Origin: JBIKLM01 sp044375105
Lineage (GTDB): Bacteria; Planctomycetota; UBA1135; GCA-002686595
DNA length: 37,270 bases
NCBI GenBank assembly: GCA_044375105.1
Contig: JBILNK010000019.1
Location: 1 to 37,270 of the forward strand
Direction: 5' to 3'
The notes under the pieces were generated by a model, which was not told the DNA's origin, ran no database searches, and saw only the letters and a list, made by a program, of their open reading frames with translations. Positions 7,722-15,385 of this stretch are shown piece after piece. The translations under genes were made by a program, and so were the position numbers. How positions within the stretch are numbered: position 1 is the stretch's first letter; the number at the start of each line of letters is the position of its first letter.

Positions 7722-8356
7722 CAGCGCACGGCTCCCAGGTGCTCGTCGCGGGCCTCGAAGGCGCCGGGGTCGTGGAGGTTCGATGCCACCAGTTTGAAGC
7801 CGGTCGGGCGGTCTTCGAGCAGCAGGGCGCGGGCCTTGTCGAGGCGCAGGGCGAAGGAGCGCGCCGGCGGCAGGCCTAGGGCCACGCTGACGAGGCAGCG
7901 GATCACGTTGTAGTGGCACACGAAGACCAGCGCGGCGCCCGGGTGCGCGCGCGCCTCGCGCTCGAGGATCGGCCAGGCGCGGGCGACCACGTCGCTGTCG
8001 CTCTCGCCGCCGTGGCCGCGAAAACTCCACGGATCCGTGTGGAAAGCGACCACTTCGTCCGTATGGCGGCGGTGCAGCTCGGCCACCTCGAGGGACTGCC
8101 AGCGGCCCCGATCGACCTCGGCCAAGCCGGGCTCCACCCGGGGCTCGCGGCCCAGGGCCGCCCCGGTCCGGTGGGCCAGGTACAGGGCGCGCTGGAGCGG
8201 GCTCGAGAGCAGCCGCGCCGGACAGAGGCGCGCCAGGCTGAGCGCCAGCTCGTCGCTGCGCAGGAGGCCCTCCGGCGAGAGGGCCACGTCGTCGGATCCG
8301 TAGGCGCGCGAGCGCGCGCTGGCCTCGACCTCGGCGTGCCGCACCAGCCAGAGCAT
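7721..8356 (-). CDS. Histidine phosphatase family protein
   Basis: A 211-residue member of the phosphoglycerate mutase-like/histidine phosphatase clan, which forms a phosphohistidine intermediate. Visible: MLWLVRHAEV at the start (R-H-A with catalytic His), SSPLQRALYLAHRTG (second Arg), LAEVDRGRWQ (acid/base region) and FVCHYNVIRCLV (second His; usually SHGGVIR). The substrate cannot be read; the CobC/GpmB-like layout fits many small phosphatases. I start at ATG 8356, immediately before the conserved strand. ATG 8449 is in frame and would add 31 Pro/Gly/Ala-rich residues. It overlaps the downstream glycosyltransferase by one base, so it may act in that glycan pathway, perhaps on a sugar phosphate (inference). 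Confidence 0.88.
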   Translation of the reverse strand: MLWLVRHAEVEASARSRAYGSDDVALSPEGLLRSDELALSLARLCPARLLSSPLQRALYLAHRTGAALGREPRVEPGLAEVDRGRWQSLEVAELHRRHTDEVVAFHTDPWSFRGHGGESDSDVVARAWPILEREARAHPGAALVFVCHYNVIRCLVSVALGLPPARSFALRLDKARALLLEDRPTGFKLVASNLHDPGAFEARDEHLGAVR

Positions 8357-8622
8357 GGCGCCGGAGCCGAATCCCGGGTGGGCCCCGGAGGGCGGCGCGG
8401 GCTCCGGGCTGCCGGGGCCGGCGCGCGCGGCGCGCGGGTCGGAGTCCATCCCCTGAGCTTGCCGGCCGCACAGCCCCGGATCCAGGGCCGGCGTGAGCCA
8501 CAAATCCGTGGCGCGGTCGGGTCCGGCCCTTGCAGCCTCGCCCGCGCTGCGGCGACCATGGGAGCGACGCGCCAACCGATCCCCGCGCCCCGCTCCGAGG
8601 CGCCCCGGCGCCGGCCTCCGCC

Positions 8623-8904
8623 ATGCCCAAGCTCACCTACCAACACACCGGCCAGACCTTCGAGATCAAGGCCGGCAGCAACTACCTGGACTTCTGCCAG
8701 GACCACAAGGTGCCCCAGGATTTCGGCTGCACCGTGGGCTCCTGCGGCACCTGCCGGGTCGAGATCCTGGCGGGCATGGGGAACCTGAACCCGATCACCG
8801 ATGAGGAGCAGGAAACCGTCGAGATGTGCACCGACGCGCCCAACGCGCGCCTGGGCTGCCAGCTGACCATCAACGGCGACGTGACCCTGCGCCCGGCCGA
8901 TTGA
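8623..8904 (+). CDS. 2Fe-2S ferredoxin (plant/adrenodoxin fold)
   Basis: A 93-residue electron carrier. Cluster ligands fit C36-x4-C41-x2-C44-x34-C79 (CTVGSCGTC ... LGCQL), the plant/adrenodoxin-type arrangement; C25 and C69 are extra. The N-terminal beta hairpin MPKLTYQHTGQTFEIKAGSN is typical. The open frame continues upstream to 8530, but that part has no similarity and the ATG at 8623 gives the normal start. The upstream sequence is C-rich without a Shine-Dalgarno sequence. It is divergent from the histidine phosphatase gene, and no partner oxidoreductase lies next to it, so it is probably a general-purpose ferredoxin. The cytoplasmic location is inferred from the absence of a signal. Confidence 0.93.
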   Translation: MPKLTYQHTGQTFEIKAGSNYLDFCQDHKVPQDFGCTVGSCGTCRVEILAGMGNLNPITDEEQETVEMCTDAPNARLGCQLTINGDVTLRPAD

Positions 8905-9091
8905 GCGCCGGGCCAGGGCTGCTCCTGGGGCCCGCTATGCGACGGCGCCGCGGCGCAAGCCCCCCGCGCTGCGAAGTTCCGCGCCGGGATCGCCCGGGGC
9001 TCGCGCGCCTCCGCCCGGCCCCCGCGCGCGGCCAGCCCCGCCGCGCACGATTCCATCCCGTCCGTCGCTCCGCACTCGGCTCGCTCCCCCG

Positions 9092-9520
9092 ATGACGCCC
9101 CTGCTCCCGTTCCTGGCCGCGGGCGCCCTGGCCAGCCTGGGTGCCGGTTACGTGGTGCTGCGCGCCGAGCTGGCCGCCCTTGCGCCCGGCCAGCGGCTGC
9201 CCCTGGCGCGCTGGACGCTGCTCGGGCTGCAATCGATCTTGTCGGCCTTCGTGCTGTGCCTCTTGCCGATCCTGAGCCTGTTCGATGGGCAGCGCTCCGA
9301 TCCCGAGCTCGGCCCCGAGATCTCGGCCTTGGCCCGGGGCAGCGCCGCGGGCCTGCTGGCCTTCCTGCCCGGCGCGGCAGCCACCCTGTTCCTTGCGGTG
9401 CAGCCGCTGTACGGCGGCCGGCGCGACGATCGGCGCATCGTCGGCCCGCTCCTGGCCGCGGGGCTTTATGGAGCCGCCATGCTGGCGGTGGCCCTGTCGC
9501 GCGAGCGATTTTTCGGCTGA
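9092..9520 (+). CDS. Small four-helix membrane protein, unrecognised
   Basis: A 142-residue hydrophobic protein with four likely membrane helices, at about 4-24, 41-64, 83-105 and 116-135, joined by short loops; one loop is acidic (FDGQRSDPELGPE) and one basic (GGRRDDRR). I recognise no family. The ATG at 9092 is preceded by CTCGCTCCCCCG, so it has no Shine-Dalgarno sequence. It sits downstream of the ferredoxin on the same strand after 187 bp and converges on another small membrane-protein gene. Codon-position GC bias supports real coding. Function unknown. Confidence 0.7.
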   Translation: MTPLLPFLAAGALASLGAGYVVLRAELAALAPGQRLPLARWTLLGLQSILSAFVLCLLPILSLFDGQRSDPELGPEISALARGSAAGLLAFLPGAAATLFLAVQPLYGGRRDDRRIVGPLLAAGLYGAAMLAVALSRERFFG

Positions 9521-9617
9521 GGGGTCGGCCGGATCCGCACAGCCGGTCGCTCTGGCTCTGGACCGAGCGCTGCCGCCGCCCGCCCCTGGCCTGGGCCTTA
9601 GGCGCGGCCCGCGGGCT

Positions 9618-10031
9618 TCAATCCCGCTTGGGCTTGGCGTAGGCCAGGGCCAGCAGCAGCGCCGCGGTCAGCAGGTGCTGCAGCCCGCGTTCGGTCGGGC
9701 CGAAGGCCCAGGCGTGGGCGGTCAGCACCAGCGCCGCCCCGCAGGTGGCTCGGCGGCGGATGTCGAGGGCCAGCAGGGCGCCGCAGGCGATCAGCAGGAT
9801 CGGCCACAGGAAGGCCAGGGCCGCCGGGTTGGTCAGCAGCACCTTCTGGCCCCACAGCCGCAGGGGCGCGAACAGGCCCGCCGAGCGGCCCTCGATCGCG
9901 GCGCGCAGGGCGGCGGCGTCCGGCTGGCCGCTGGTCCAGGCGCGGATCGCGGCGTAGACCAGCAGCAGGGCCAGGAACAAGCGCAGGCCGCGCAGGGCCT
10001 GCAGGCTGAGGTCGCTCTCGCGTTTGGCCAT
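9618..10031 (-). CDS. Small membrane protein, weakly DoxX-like
   Basis: A 137-residue membrane protein starting MAKRESDLSLQALRGLRLFLALLLVYAAIRAWTSG. Hydrophobic segments lie near 16-33, 73-91, 95-113 and 115-132. The stretch NPAALAFLWPILLIACGALLALDIRRR loosely resembles the DoxX/DUF1772 helix-loop-helix pattern, but I would not assign the family on this alone. The longer frame reaches 10145, but that region holds the divergent sugar-dehydrogenase promoter; ATG 10031 is preceded 8 nt upstream by TACCCT and 16 bp further by TTGGCT, which supports it as the start of a leaderless message. The gene ends about 100 bp from the convergent membrane-protein gene. Confidence 0.7.
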   Translation of the reverse strand: MAKRESDLSLQALRGLRLFLALLLVYAAIRAWTSGQPDAAALRAAIEGRSAGLFAPLRLWGQKVLLTNPAALAFLWPILLIACGALLALDIRRRATCGAALVLTAHAWAFGPTERGLQHLLTAALLLALAYAKPKRD

Positions 10032-10039
10032 GGGCCCTG

Positions 10040-10067
10040 AGGGTAGCCCCGGGATCGCTCGAGCCAA
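10040..10067 (-). promoter_or_regulatory. Putative promoter for a leaderless message
   Basis: On the minus strand TTGGCT (10067-10062, 4 of 6 to the -35 consensus), 16 bp, TACCCT (10045-10040), then 8 nt to ATG 10031. Confidence 0.5.
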
Positions 10068-10117
10068 GGGTCCTCTCGGGACCCGGGGCCGGGAAGGGGG
10101 CCGTCGGCGGCCCGGCC

Positions 10118-10136
10118 CAGGGCGTATCCTGCCCTG
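10118..10136 (+). promoter_or_regulatory. -10 box inside an inverted repeat, before the sugar dehydrogenase
   Basis: TATCCT (10125-10130) lies 7 nt before ATG 10138 and within CAGGGC-N7-GCCCTG. The box suggests a leaderless message; the palindrome could be an operator or chance in GC-rich DNA. Confidence 0.42.
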
Positions 10137-10137
10137 C

Positions 10138-11349
10138 ATGTCCATCGCTTTGTTCGCGGCCGGCCTGGCCGCGGCCTGGTTGCCGCCGGCGGTTCAGGGT
10201 GCCCCCGGGCAAGCTCCGAGACCCCCCGCGCAGGCCTTGGCGGCCCAGCGCCTCGAGGATGTCCGCTTCCGGCCGGTGTTCCCGGCCTTGCCCGCCTTCG
10301 AGCGGCCGCTGGCCTTCGGGGTGCTGCCCGACGGCAGCGGGCGTCTGTACGTGGTCGAGCAGGGCGGGCGCCTGTCGAGCTTCGAGCGCGGCGCCGATGG
10401 CAAGGGCGCCGGCCTGCGGCGGGAGCTCGAACTGGAGGTCAGCCGGCTGCACAACGAAGAAGGCTTCCTCGGGCTCGCATTCCATCCGCGCTTCCGCGAG
10501 AACGGCCGCCTGTTCGTGCACCGCTCCCTGCGCGGCGAGTCCCGCGGGCGCATTTCGGAGTTCGTGCGCGGCGCGGATGGCCAGATCCCCCTGTCCAGCG
10601 AGCGCGTGTTGATCGAGGTGCGCCAGCCCTGGCGCAACCACAACGGCGGTCAGCTCGAGTTCGGCCCGGACGGCATGCTCTACATCGGCCTGGGCGACGG
10701 CGGCAGCGCCGGCGATCCCCAGGAGAACGCCCAGGACCTCAGCAACCTGCTGGGCAAGATCCTGCGCATCGACGTCGATGCCCGCGACGAGGGCCGGCCC
10801 TATCGGGTGCCCGCGGACAATCCCTTCGTGGGCTCGGCCGGCTCCGCCAACACCCGCGGCGAGATCTGGGCCTTCGGACTGCGCAATCCCTGGCGTTTCA
10901 GCTTCGATCCCGCGACCGGCCTCTTGTGGTGCGGCGACGTGGGCCAGGATGCCTACGAAGAGATCGACGTGGTCGTCAAGGGCGGCAACTACGGCTGGCG
11001 GCTGCTGGAGGGCTTCGCAGACTTCGCCCCGCGCAGCAAGCGCGGCCCCGGGGAGCCGATCGCCCCGATCGTGGTCTATCCCCACAGCCTGGGTCTGTCG
11101 GTCACCGGCGGCTACGTCTATCGCGGCCAGGCCCTGCCGGGTCTGGTCGGGCAGTACGTCTACGCCGACTACGTCACCGGGCGCGTCTGGGCGCTGCCCG
11201 TGGCGGGCGTGGATGGGACCCGCGGCGCCGCCCCCGAGACGCGCCCCGTGGAGCTCGGCAAGGTGCCCCAGCCGGCTTCCTTTGGCATCGACGAAGCCGG
11301 GGAGCTCTACATCACCAGCTTCGACGGCCGGCTGTATCGCGCCGGATGA
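10138..11349 (+). CDS. PQQ-dependent sugar (aldose) dehydrogenase family, exported
   Basis: A 403-residue protein of the soluble glucose/aldose sugar dehydrogenase family, a six-bladed beta-propeller using pyrroloquinoline quinone in the periplasm. A signal peptide is clear (MSIALFAAGLAAAWLPPAVQGA). Family motifs are abundant: HNEEGFLGLAFHP, WRNHNGGQLEFGPDGMLYIG, GLGDGGSAGDPQ, GEIWAFGLRNPWRFSFDP and GNYGWRLLEG; the His, Arg and Asn of these blocks line the PQQ/Ca site in relatives. The ATG at 10138 follows TATCCT by 7 nt. The gene ends in RAG-stop, followed by a tandem repeat and a strong terminator. Whether this bacterium makes PQQ cannot be told from the window, and some relatives act on other substrates. 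Confidence 0.9.
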   Translation: MSIALFAAGLAAAWLPPAVQGAPGQAPRPPAQALAAQRLEDVRFRPVFPALPAFERPLAFGVLPDGSGRLYVVEQGGRLSSFERGADGKGAGLRRELELEVSRLHNEEGFLGLAFHPRFRENGRLFVHRSLRGESRGRISEFVRGADGQIPLSSERVLIEVRQPWRNHNGGQLEFGPDGMLYIGLGDGGSAGDPQENAQDLSNLLGKILRIDVDARDEGRPYRVPADNPFVGSAGSANTRGEIWAFGLRNPWRFSFDPATGLLWCGDVGQDAYEEIDVVVKGGNYGWRLLEGFADFAPRSKRGPGEPIAPIVVYPHSLGLSVTGGYVYRGQALPGLVGQYVYADYVTGRVWALPVAGVDGTRGAAPETRPVELGKVPQPASFGIDEAGELYITSFDGRLYRAG

Positions 11350-11422
11350 AGCATCGCGCCGGATGACGCGCGCCGGATGACGCGCGCCGGATGACGCGCG
11401 CCGGATGACGCGCGCCGGATGA
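11342..11422. repeat. 14-bp tandem repeat after the sugar dehydrogenase stop
   Basis: CCGGATGA occurs at 11342, 11359, 11373, 11387, 11401 and 11415: one 17-bp step, then four exact 14-bp steps of unit GACGCGCGCCGGAT. The first copy is the end of the coding sequence, including its stop codon, so the array looks like repeated duplication of the gene's last bases. It lies between the stop and the terminator, in the 3' UTR. Confidence 0.9.
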
Positions 11423-11425
11423 ATC

Positions 11426-11465
11426 CCGGCCGGGGCCACCGCAGGCGGCCCCGGCCGGTTTGTTT
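11426..11465 (+). terminator. Rho-independent terminator of the sugar dehydrogenase gene
   Basis: CCGGCCGGGGCC (11426-11437), a 9-nt loop and GGCCCCGGCCGG (11447-11458) form a perfect 12-bp stem followed by TTTGTTT. This is the clearest intrinsic terminator in the window. Confidence 0.88.
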
Positions 11466-11473
11466 GCCGGCGC

Positions 11474-14413
11474 TCAGCCGCCGGCGCGCACGGGCGCCGG
11501 CTTCGAGCGCGCCGGGGCGGCGGGGGCCTCGCTGGAGTAGGCCTCGAGGGGCGGGCAGGTGCAGACCAGGTTGCGATCGCCGTAGCCGTTGTCGATGCGC
11601 CCCACGGTGGGCCAGAACTTCGACTCGCGGGTCCAGGGGGCGGGGAAAGCGGCCTGGTCGCGGGGGTAGGCGTGCTTCCACTCCGCGGCCAGCACCACGC
11701 TGGCCGGGTGCGGGGCGTTCTTGAGCGGGTTGTCGTCCTGGGGCAGGCGCCCCTGCTCGATGGCTCGGATCTCCTCGCGGATCGAGATCAGCGCGTCGCA
11801 GAAGCGGTCCAGTTCGGCCTTGGACTCGCTCTCGGTGGGCTCGATCATGATCGTGCCCGCCACCGGCCAGGACATGGTCGGGGCGTGGTAGCCGTAGTCC
11901 ATCAGGCGCTTGGCCACGTCTTCGGCGGTCACGTGGGCGCTCTTCTCGAAGGCGCGCAGGTCGACGATGAATTCGTGGGCCACGCGGCCCTTGGCGCCCC
12001 GATAGAGGATCTCGAAGTGCCCCTCCAGGCGCTTGGCCATGTAGTTGGCGTTGAGGATCGCCTGGGCGGTGGCATCGCGCAGGCCCTCGGCGCCCATCAT
12101 GGCGATGTAGGCGTAAGAGATCGTCAGGATCGAAGCCGAGCCCCAGGGCGCCGCGGAAACCGCGCCTTCGCGGCCGCCGTTTTGCACCACCGCGTGGCCC
12201 GGCAGGTGCGCCGCCAGGTGCTTGGCCACCCCGATCGGGCCCATGCCCGGGCCGCCGCCGCCGTGGGGGATGCAGAAGGTCTTGTGCAGGTTCAGGTGGC
12301 AGACGTCCGCACCGAAGTCGCCCGGCCGGCACAGGCCCACCTGGGCGTTCATGTTCGCGCCGTCCAGATAGACCTGGCCGCCGTGCTGGTGGATCAGCCG
12401 GCACATCTCGCCGATCTGCTCCTCGAACACGCCGTGGGTCGAGGGGTAGGTGACCATCAGCGCCGAGAGGCGCGCCGAGTGGGCTTCGGCCTTTTGGCGC
12501 AGGTCCGCGAGGTCCACGTTGCCCGACTCGTCGCAGCGCACGGTCACGACCTCGAGGCCGGCCATCACGGCGCTGGCCGGGTTGGTGCCGTGGGCCGAGG
12601 TCGGGATCAGGCACACGTTCCGGTGCTCCTGGCCGATGGCGCGCTGGTAGGCGCGGATCGTCAGCAGGCCCGCGTATTCCCCCTGGCTGCCGGCGTTGGG
12701 CTGCAGCGAAACCGCGGCGAAGCCGGTGATCTCGCACAGGGCGCGCTCGAGGCGCGCAAACAGCTCGCCGTAGCCGCGCGCTTGGTCCCGGGGCACGAAG
12801 GGGTGGATGTCGGCGATGCCCGGCCAGGACAGGGCCACCATCTCGCTGGTGGCGTTGAGCTTCATGGTGCAGGAGCCCAGGGCGATCATCGAGTGGACCA
12901 GGGACAGGTCCTTGGACTCGAGCCGCTTCATGTAGCGCAGCAGCTCGTGCTCGGTGCGGTACAGCTTGAAGACCGGATGGGTCAGGTAGGGGCTCTGGCG
13001 CGCGAAGCGGGCTTCGAGCGGCGGCGTTTGCCGGGCGGCGGCCTCGATCGCGGCCAGGCTCGAGCGCTGGCCGAAGCATTCGAGCAGCGCCATCACGTCC
13101 GAAAGCCCGGTGCGCTCGTCCAGGGACAGGCCCACGCGCAGGGAATCGATCGGGCGCAGGTTGATGCGCCGCTCGAGGGCCCGGGCGTGGATCGCCGCGG
13201 CGCTTTCGGGGCCCGGACCGACCACCAGGGTGTCGAAGCGCGGGCCGGCGCTGACCGCGAAGCCGGCCTGGGCCAGCAGGCTCTGCAGGGCGTGGGTCAG
13301 GGAGCGCACCTTGAGCGCGATGCGGGCCAGGCCCTCGGCCCCGTGGTAGACCCCGTAGAAGCCCGACATCACCGACAGCAGCACCTGGGCGGTGCAGATG
13401 TTCGAGGTGGCCTTGTCTCGGCGGATGTGCTGCTCGCGGGTCTGCATGGCCATGCGCAGGGCCCGCTCGCCGCGGCTGTCCTTGCTGACCCCGATGATCC
13501 GGCCGGGCAGCACGCGCTTGAATTCCTCGCGCGCCGCCAGGAAGGCCGCGTGGGGGCCGCCATAGCCCAGCGGCACGCCGAAGCGCTGGGCCGAGCCCAC
13601 GGCCACGTCGGCCCCGAACTCGCCGGGAGCGCGCAGCAGGCACAGGGCCAGGAGGTCCGTGGCCACCACCAGCTTGGCGCCGCTTCGATGCACGCGTTCC
13701 GCCAGGGCCTGGCCGTCGAACAGATCGCCGTAGGTGTCGGGGTATTGCACCAGCACGCCCGCCAGCGGGTGGGCGGCGAAATCGAATTGCAGGGGGTCGC
13801 CGACGTGCACCGGCAGACCCAGCACCGCGGCGCGCGTCTTGACCACGTCGATCGTCTGCGGATGGCAGTTTTCGGCCACGAACCAGCCCTGGCGGCCCTT
13901 GTCGGCCAGGGCCAGGGTCATCGAGAGCGCCTCGGCGGCGGCGGTGCCCTCGTCGAGCAGGGAGGCGTTGGCCAGGGGCAGCGCGCACAGGTCGCTGACC
14001 ATGGTCTGGTAGTTGAGCAGCGCTTCGAGGCGCCCCTGGGCGATCTCGGCCTGGTAGGGGGTGTATTGGGTGTACCAGCCCGGATTCTCGAGCACGTTGC
14101 GCTGGATCACGCCCGGCGTGTGGCAGGCGTGGTAGCCCATGCCGATGTACGAGCGGAAGGTCTGGTTCTGGCTGGCCAGGGCGTGCAGGTCGGCCAGGGT
14201 CTCGGTTTCGGAGCGCGCGGCGGGCAGGTCCAGGGGCCGGCGCAAGCGGATCGCGGCCGGCACGGTCTCGTCGATCAGGGCTTCGAGGGAGCTGAGCCCC
14301 AGGCTGGCGAGTTGCGCGGCGCGGTCGGCCGCTCCGGAGCCGGTGTGGCGCGGCCCGAAGGGGTCGCTCGGGCCAAGGTCGAGGGGCTGTTCCCAGACGT
14401 GACGAGAAGCCAT
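11474..14413 (-). CDS. gcvP: Glycine dehydrogenase (decarboxylating), P-protein, single chain
   Basis: PLP enzyme of the glycine cleavage system; it decarboxylates glycine and passes the aminomethyl group to the lipoyl H-protein in the cytoplasm. The 979 residues match the fused alpha-2 type (both halves in one chain). Visible: MASRHVWEQPLDLG and GYHACHTPGVIQRNVLENPGWYTQYTPYQ in the N half; SMIALGSCTMKLNATSEM, GANMNAQVGLCRPG and LNLHKTFCIPHGGGGPG in the C half, with the PLP lysine about residue 711. The frame opens at 14455, but ATG 14413 gives the usual start. gcvT and gcvH are not adjacent. No glycine-riboswitch-like structure is apparent in the short C-rich leader. Convergent with the sugar dehydrogenase, divergent from the ABC ATPase. 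Confidence 0.97.
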   Translation of the reverse strand: MASRHVWEQPLDLGPSDPFGPRHTGSGAADRAAQLASLGLSSLEALIDETVPAAIRLRRPLDLPAARSETETLADLHALASQNQTFRSYIGMGYHACHTPGVIQRNVLENPGWYTQYTPYQAEIAQGRLEALLNYQTMVSDLCALPLANASLLDEGTAAAEALSMTLALADKGRQGWFVAENCHPQTIDVVKTRAAVLGLPVHVGDPLQFDFAAHPLAGVLVQYPDTYGDLFDGQALAERVHRSGAKLVVATDLLALCLLRAPGEFGADVAVGSAQRFGVPLGYGGPHAAFLAAREEFKRVLPGRIIGVSKDSRGERALRMAMQTREQHIRRDKATSNICTAQVLLSVMSGFYGVYHGAEGLARIALKVRSLTHALQSLLAQAGFAVSAGPRFDTLVVGPGPESAAAIHARALERRINLRPIDSLRVGLSLDERTGLSDVMALLECFGQRSSLAAIEAAARQTPPLEARFARQSPYLTHPVFKLYRTEHELLRYMKRLESKDLSLVHSMIALGSCTMKLNATSEMVALSWPGIADIHPFVPRDQARGYGELFARLERALCEITGFAAVSLQPNAGSQGEYAGLLTIRAYQRAIGQEHRNVCLIPTSAHGTNPASAVMAGLEVVTVRCDESGNVDLADLRQKAEAHSARLSALMVTYPSTHGVFEEQIGEMCRLIHQHGGQVYLDGANMNAQVGLCRPGDFGADVCHLNLHKTFCIPHGGGGPGMGPIGVAKHLAAHLPGHAVVQNGGREGAVSAAPWGSASILTISYAYIAMMGAEGLRDATAQAILNANYMAKRLEGHFEILYRGAKGRVAHEFIVDLRAFEKSAHVTAEDVAKRLMDYGYHAPTMSWPVAGTIMIEPTESESKAELDRFCDALISIREEIRAIEQGRLPQDDNPLKNAPHPASVVLAAEWKHAYPRDQAAFPAPWTRESKFWPTVGRIDNGYGDRNLVCTCPPLEAYSSEAPAAPARSKPAPVRAGG

Positions 14414-14481
14414 GGCGGAAGCGCGGCGGGTGGGTGGCGGGGTGGCCGGATCCATAGGCCGGACGACGCCCCGGGGCCACG

Positions 14482-14487
14482 ATGTTA
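14482..14487 (-). promoter_or_regulatory. Possible -10 box for gcvP
   Basis: TAACAT on the minus strand, 68 nt before the gcvP ATG. No good -35. It would give a leader of about 60 nt, very C-rich near the start codon. Confidence 0.3.
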
Positions 14488-14557
14488 GCGCTCGGAGCGG
14501 CGCGAATGCTGCGGCCGAGGCTGGACTCCGGGGGCCTTTCCGGGACGCCCCGGGCCG

Positions 14558-14563
14558 TACACT
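14558..14563 (+). promoter_or_regulatory. -10 box directly before the ABC ATPase start
   Basis: TACACT ends 8 nt before GTG 14572, the spacing expected if transcription begins at the start codon. No strong -35. Confidence 0.45.
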
Positions 14564-14571
14564 GCGGCGGC

Positions 14572-15375
14572 GTGTCCGCGCCCACTCCGTCCGCCGCCCC
14601 GACCGGCGCCCCGACCCTCTCCGTCGAGCGCCTGGTGCGCCGCTACGGCGACCTCCTGGCGGTCGACCAGCTCTCCTTCGAGCTCTTTCCCGGCGAAATC
14701 TTGGGCCTGGTGGGGGCCAACGGGGCCGGCAAGACCAGCACGCTGCGCACGATCGCCGGCGTGCTGCCGATCCAATCCGGGCGGATCCGGGTGGCCGGCC
14801 ACGACCTGGCCCGCCAGGAGCTGGCCGCCAAGCGCCTGCTGGCCTGGGTCCCGGACGATCCTCAGCCCTTCGACGCCCTGACCGTCGAGGAGCACCTGCA
14901 CTTCACCGCCGAGCTCTACCGGGTCCGCGATCCTTGGCCCCTGGCGGAAGCCCTGCTCGAGCGCTTCGAACTCAGCCACAAGCGCGCCGCCCTGGGCGGC
15001 GAATTGTCGCGGGGCATGCGCCAAAAGCTGGCCTTCTGCTGCGCTTTCTTGAGCCAGCCGCGGCTGGTGCTGCTGGACGAGCCGCTCTCCGGCCTCGATC
15101 CGCGGGGCATCCGGGCGGCCCGCGAGGCGATCCTGGAGCAGGCCCGGGCCGGGGTGGCCGTGCTGCTCTCCTCGCACCAGCTCGAGCTGGTCGAGGCCCT
15201 GGCCACGCGGCTCTTGATCCTGGACCACGGCCGGGTGCGCTTCGACGGGCCCCTCGAGCAGGGCCTTGCGCAGGTCAGCGCGGGCAGCCTCGAGGACCTC
15301 TATTTCGCCCTGACCGCCGAGGGCCAGAGCCGGGCGGAGGCCCCCTCCCGGCCGGCGGGCGAGCCCGCCGGATGA
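14572..15375 (+). CDS. ABC transporter ATP-binding protein
   Basis: A 267-residue nucleotide-binding subunit of an ABC-2-type exporter. Walker A is GANGAGKTS (near residue 50), the signature is ELSRGMRQKLA, Walker B is RLVLLDEPLSGLDPRG, and the switch His is in SSHQLELVEA. The fold matches the CcmA/DrrA-like group. I start at GTG 14572, since TACACT lies 8 nt before it and the upstream open frame is Gly/Arg-rich without similarity. The stop is 10 bp before the permease start, so the two form an operon and presumably a complex at the inner membrane. The exported substrate is unknown; nearby glycan genes do not prove a glycan substrate. Confidence 0.95.
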   Translation: MSAPTPSAAPTGAPTLSVERLVRRYGDLLAVDQLSFELFPGEILGLVGANGAGKTSTLRTIAGVLPIQSGRIRVAGHDLARQELAAKRLLAWVPDDPQPFDALTVEEHLHFTAELYRVRDPWPLAEALLERFELSHKRAALGGELSRGMRQKLAFCCAFLSQPRLVLLDEPLSGLDPRGIRAAREAILEQARAGVAVLLSSHQLELVEALATRLLILDHGRVRFDGPLEQGLAQVSAGSLEDLYFALTAEGQSRAEAPSRPAGEPAG

Positions 15376-15385
15376 GGCCCGGCCC

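Noticed and set aside
7722..8636. Extension of the 6561-7721 glycosyltransferase into a 691-residue fusion
   Set aside because: This stretch is antisense to nothing conserved in that frame and overlaps the histidine phosphatase in another frame; the ATG at 7721 starts the conserved domain.
11342..11422. Repeat array as a CRISPR
   Set aside because: Units are 14 bp and directly adjacent, with no spacers and no cas genes.
14414..14481. Glycine riboswitch before gcvP
   Set aside because: The leader is short and C-rich, with no recognisable paired aptamer structure.
11307..14585. Very long minus-strand frame of 1092 codons beside gcvP, and a 938-codon plus-strand frame opposite it
   Set aside because: Both are shadows of gcvP in GC-rich DNA; translations are Arg/Gly/Ala/His-rich without family motifs, while the 979-residue frame matches GcvP throughout.
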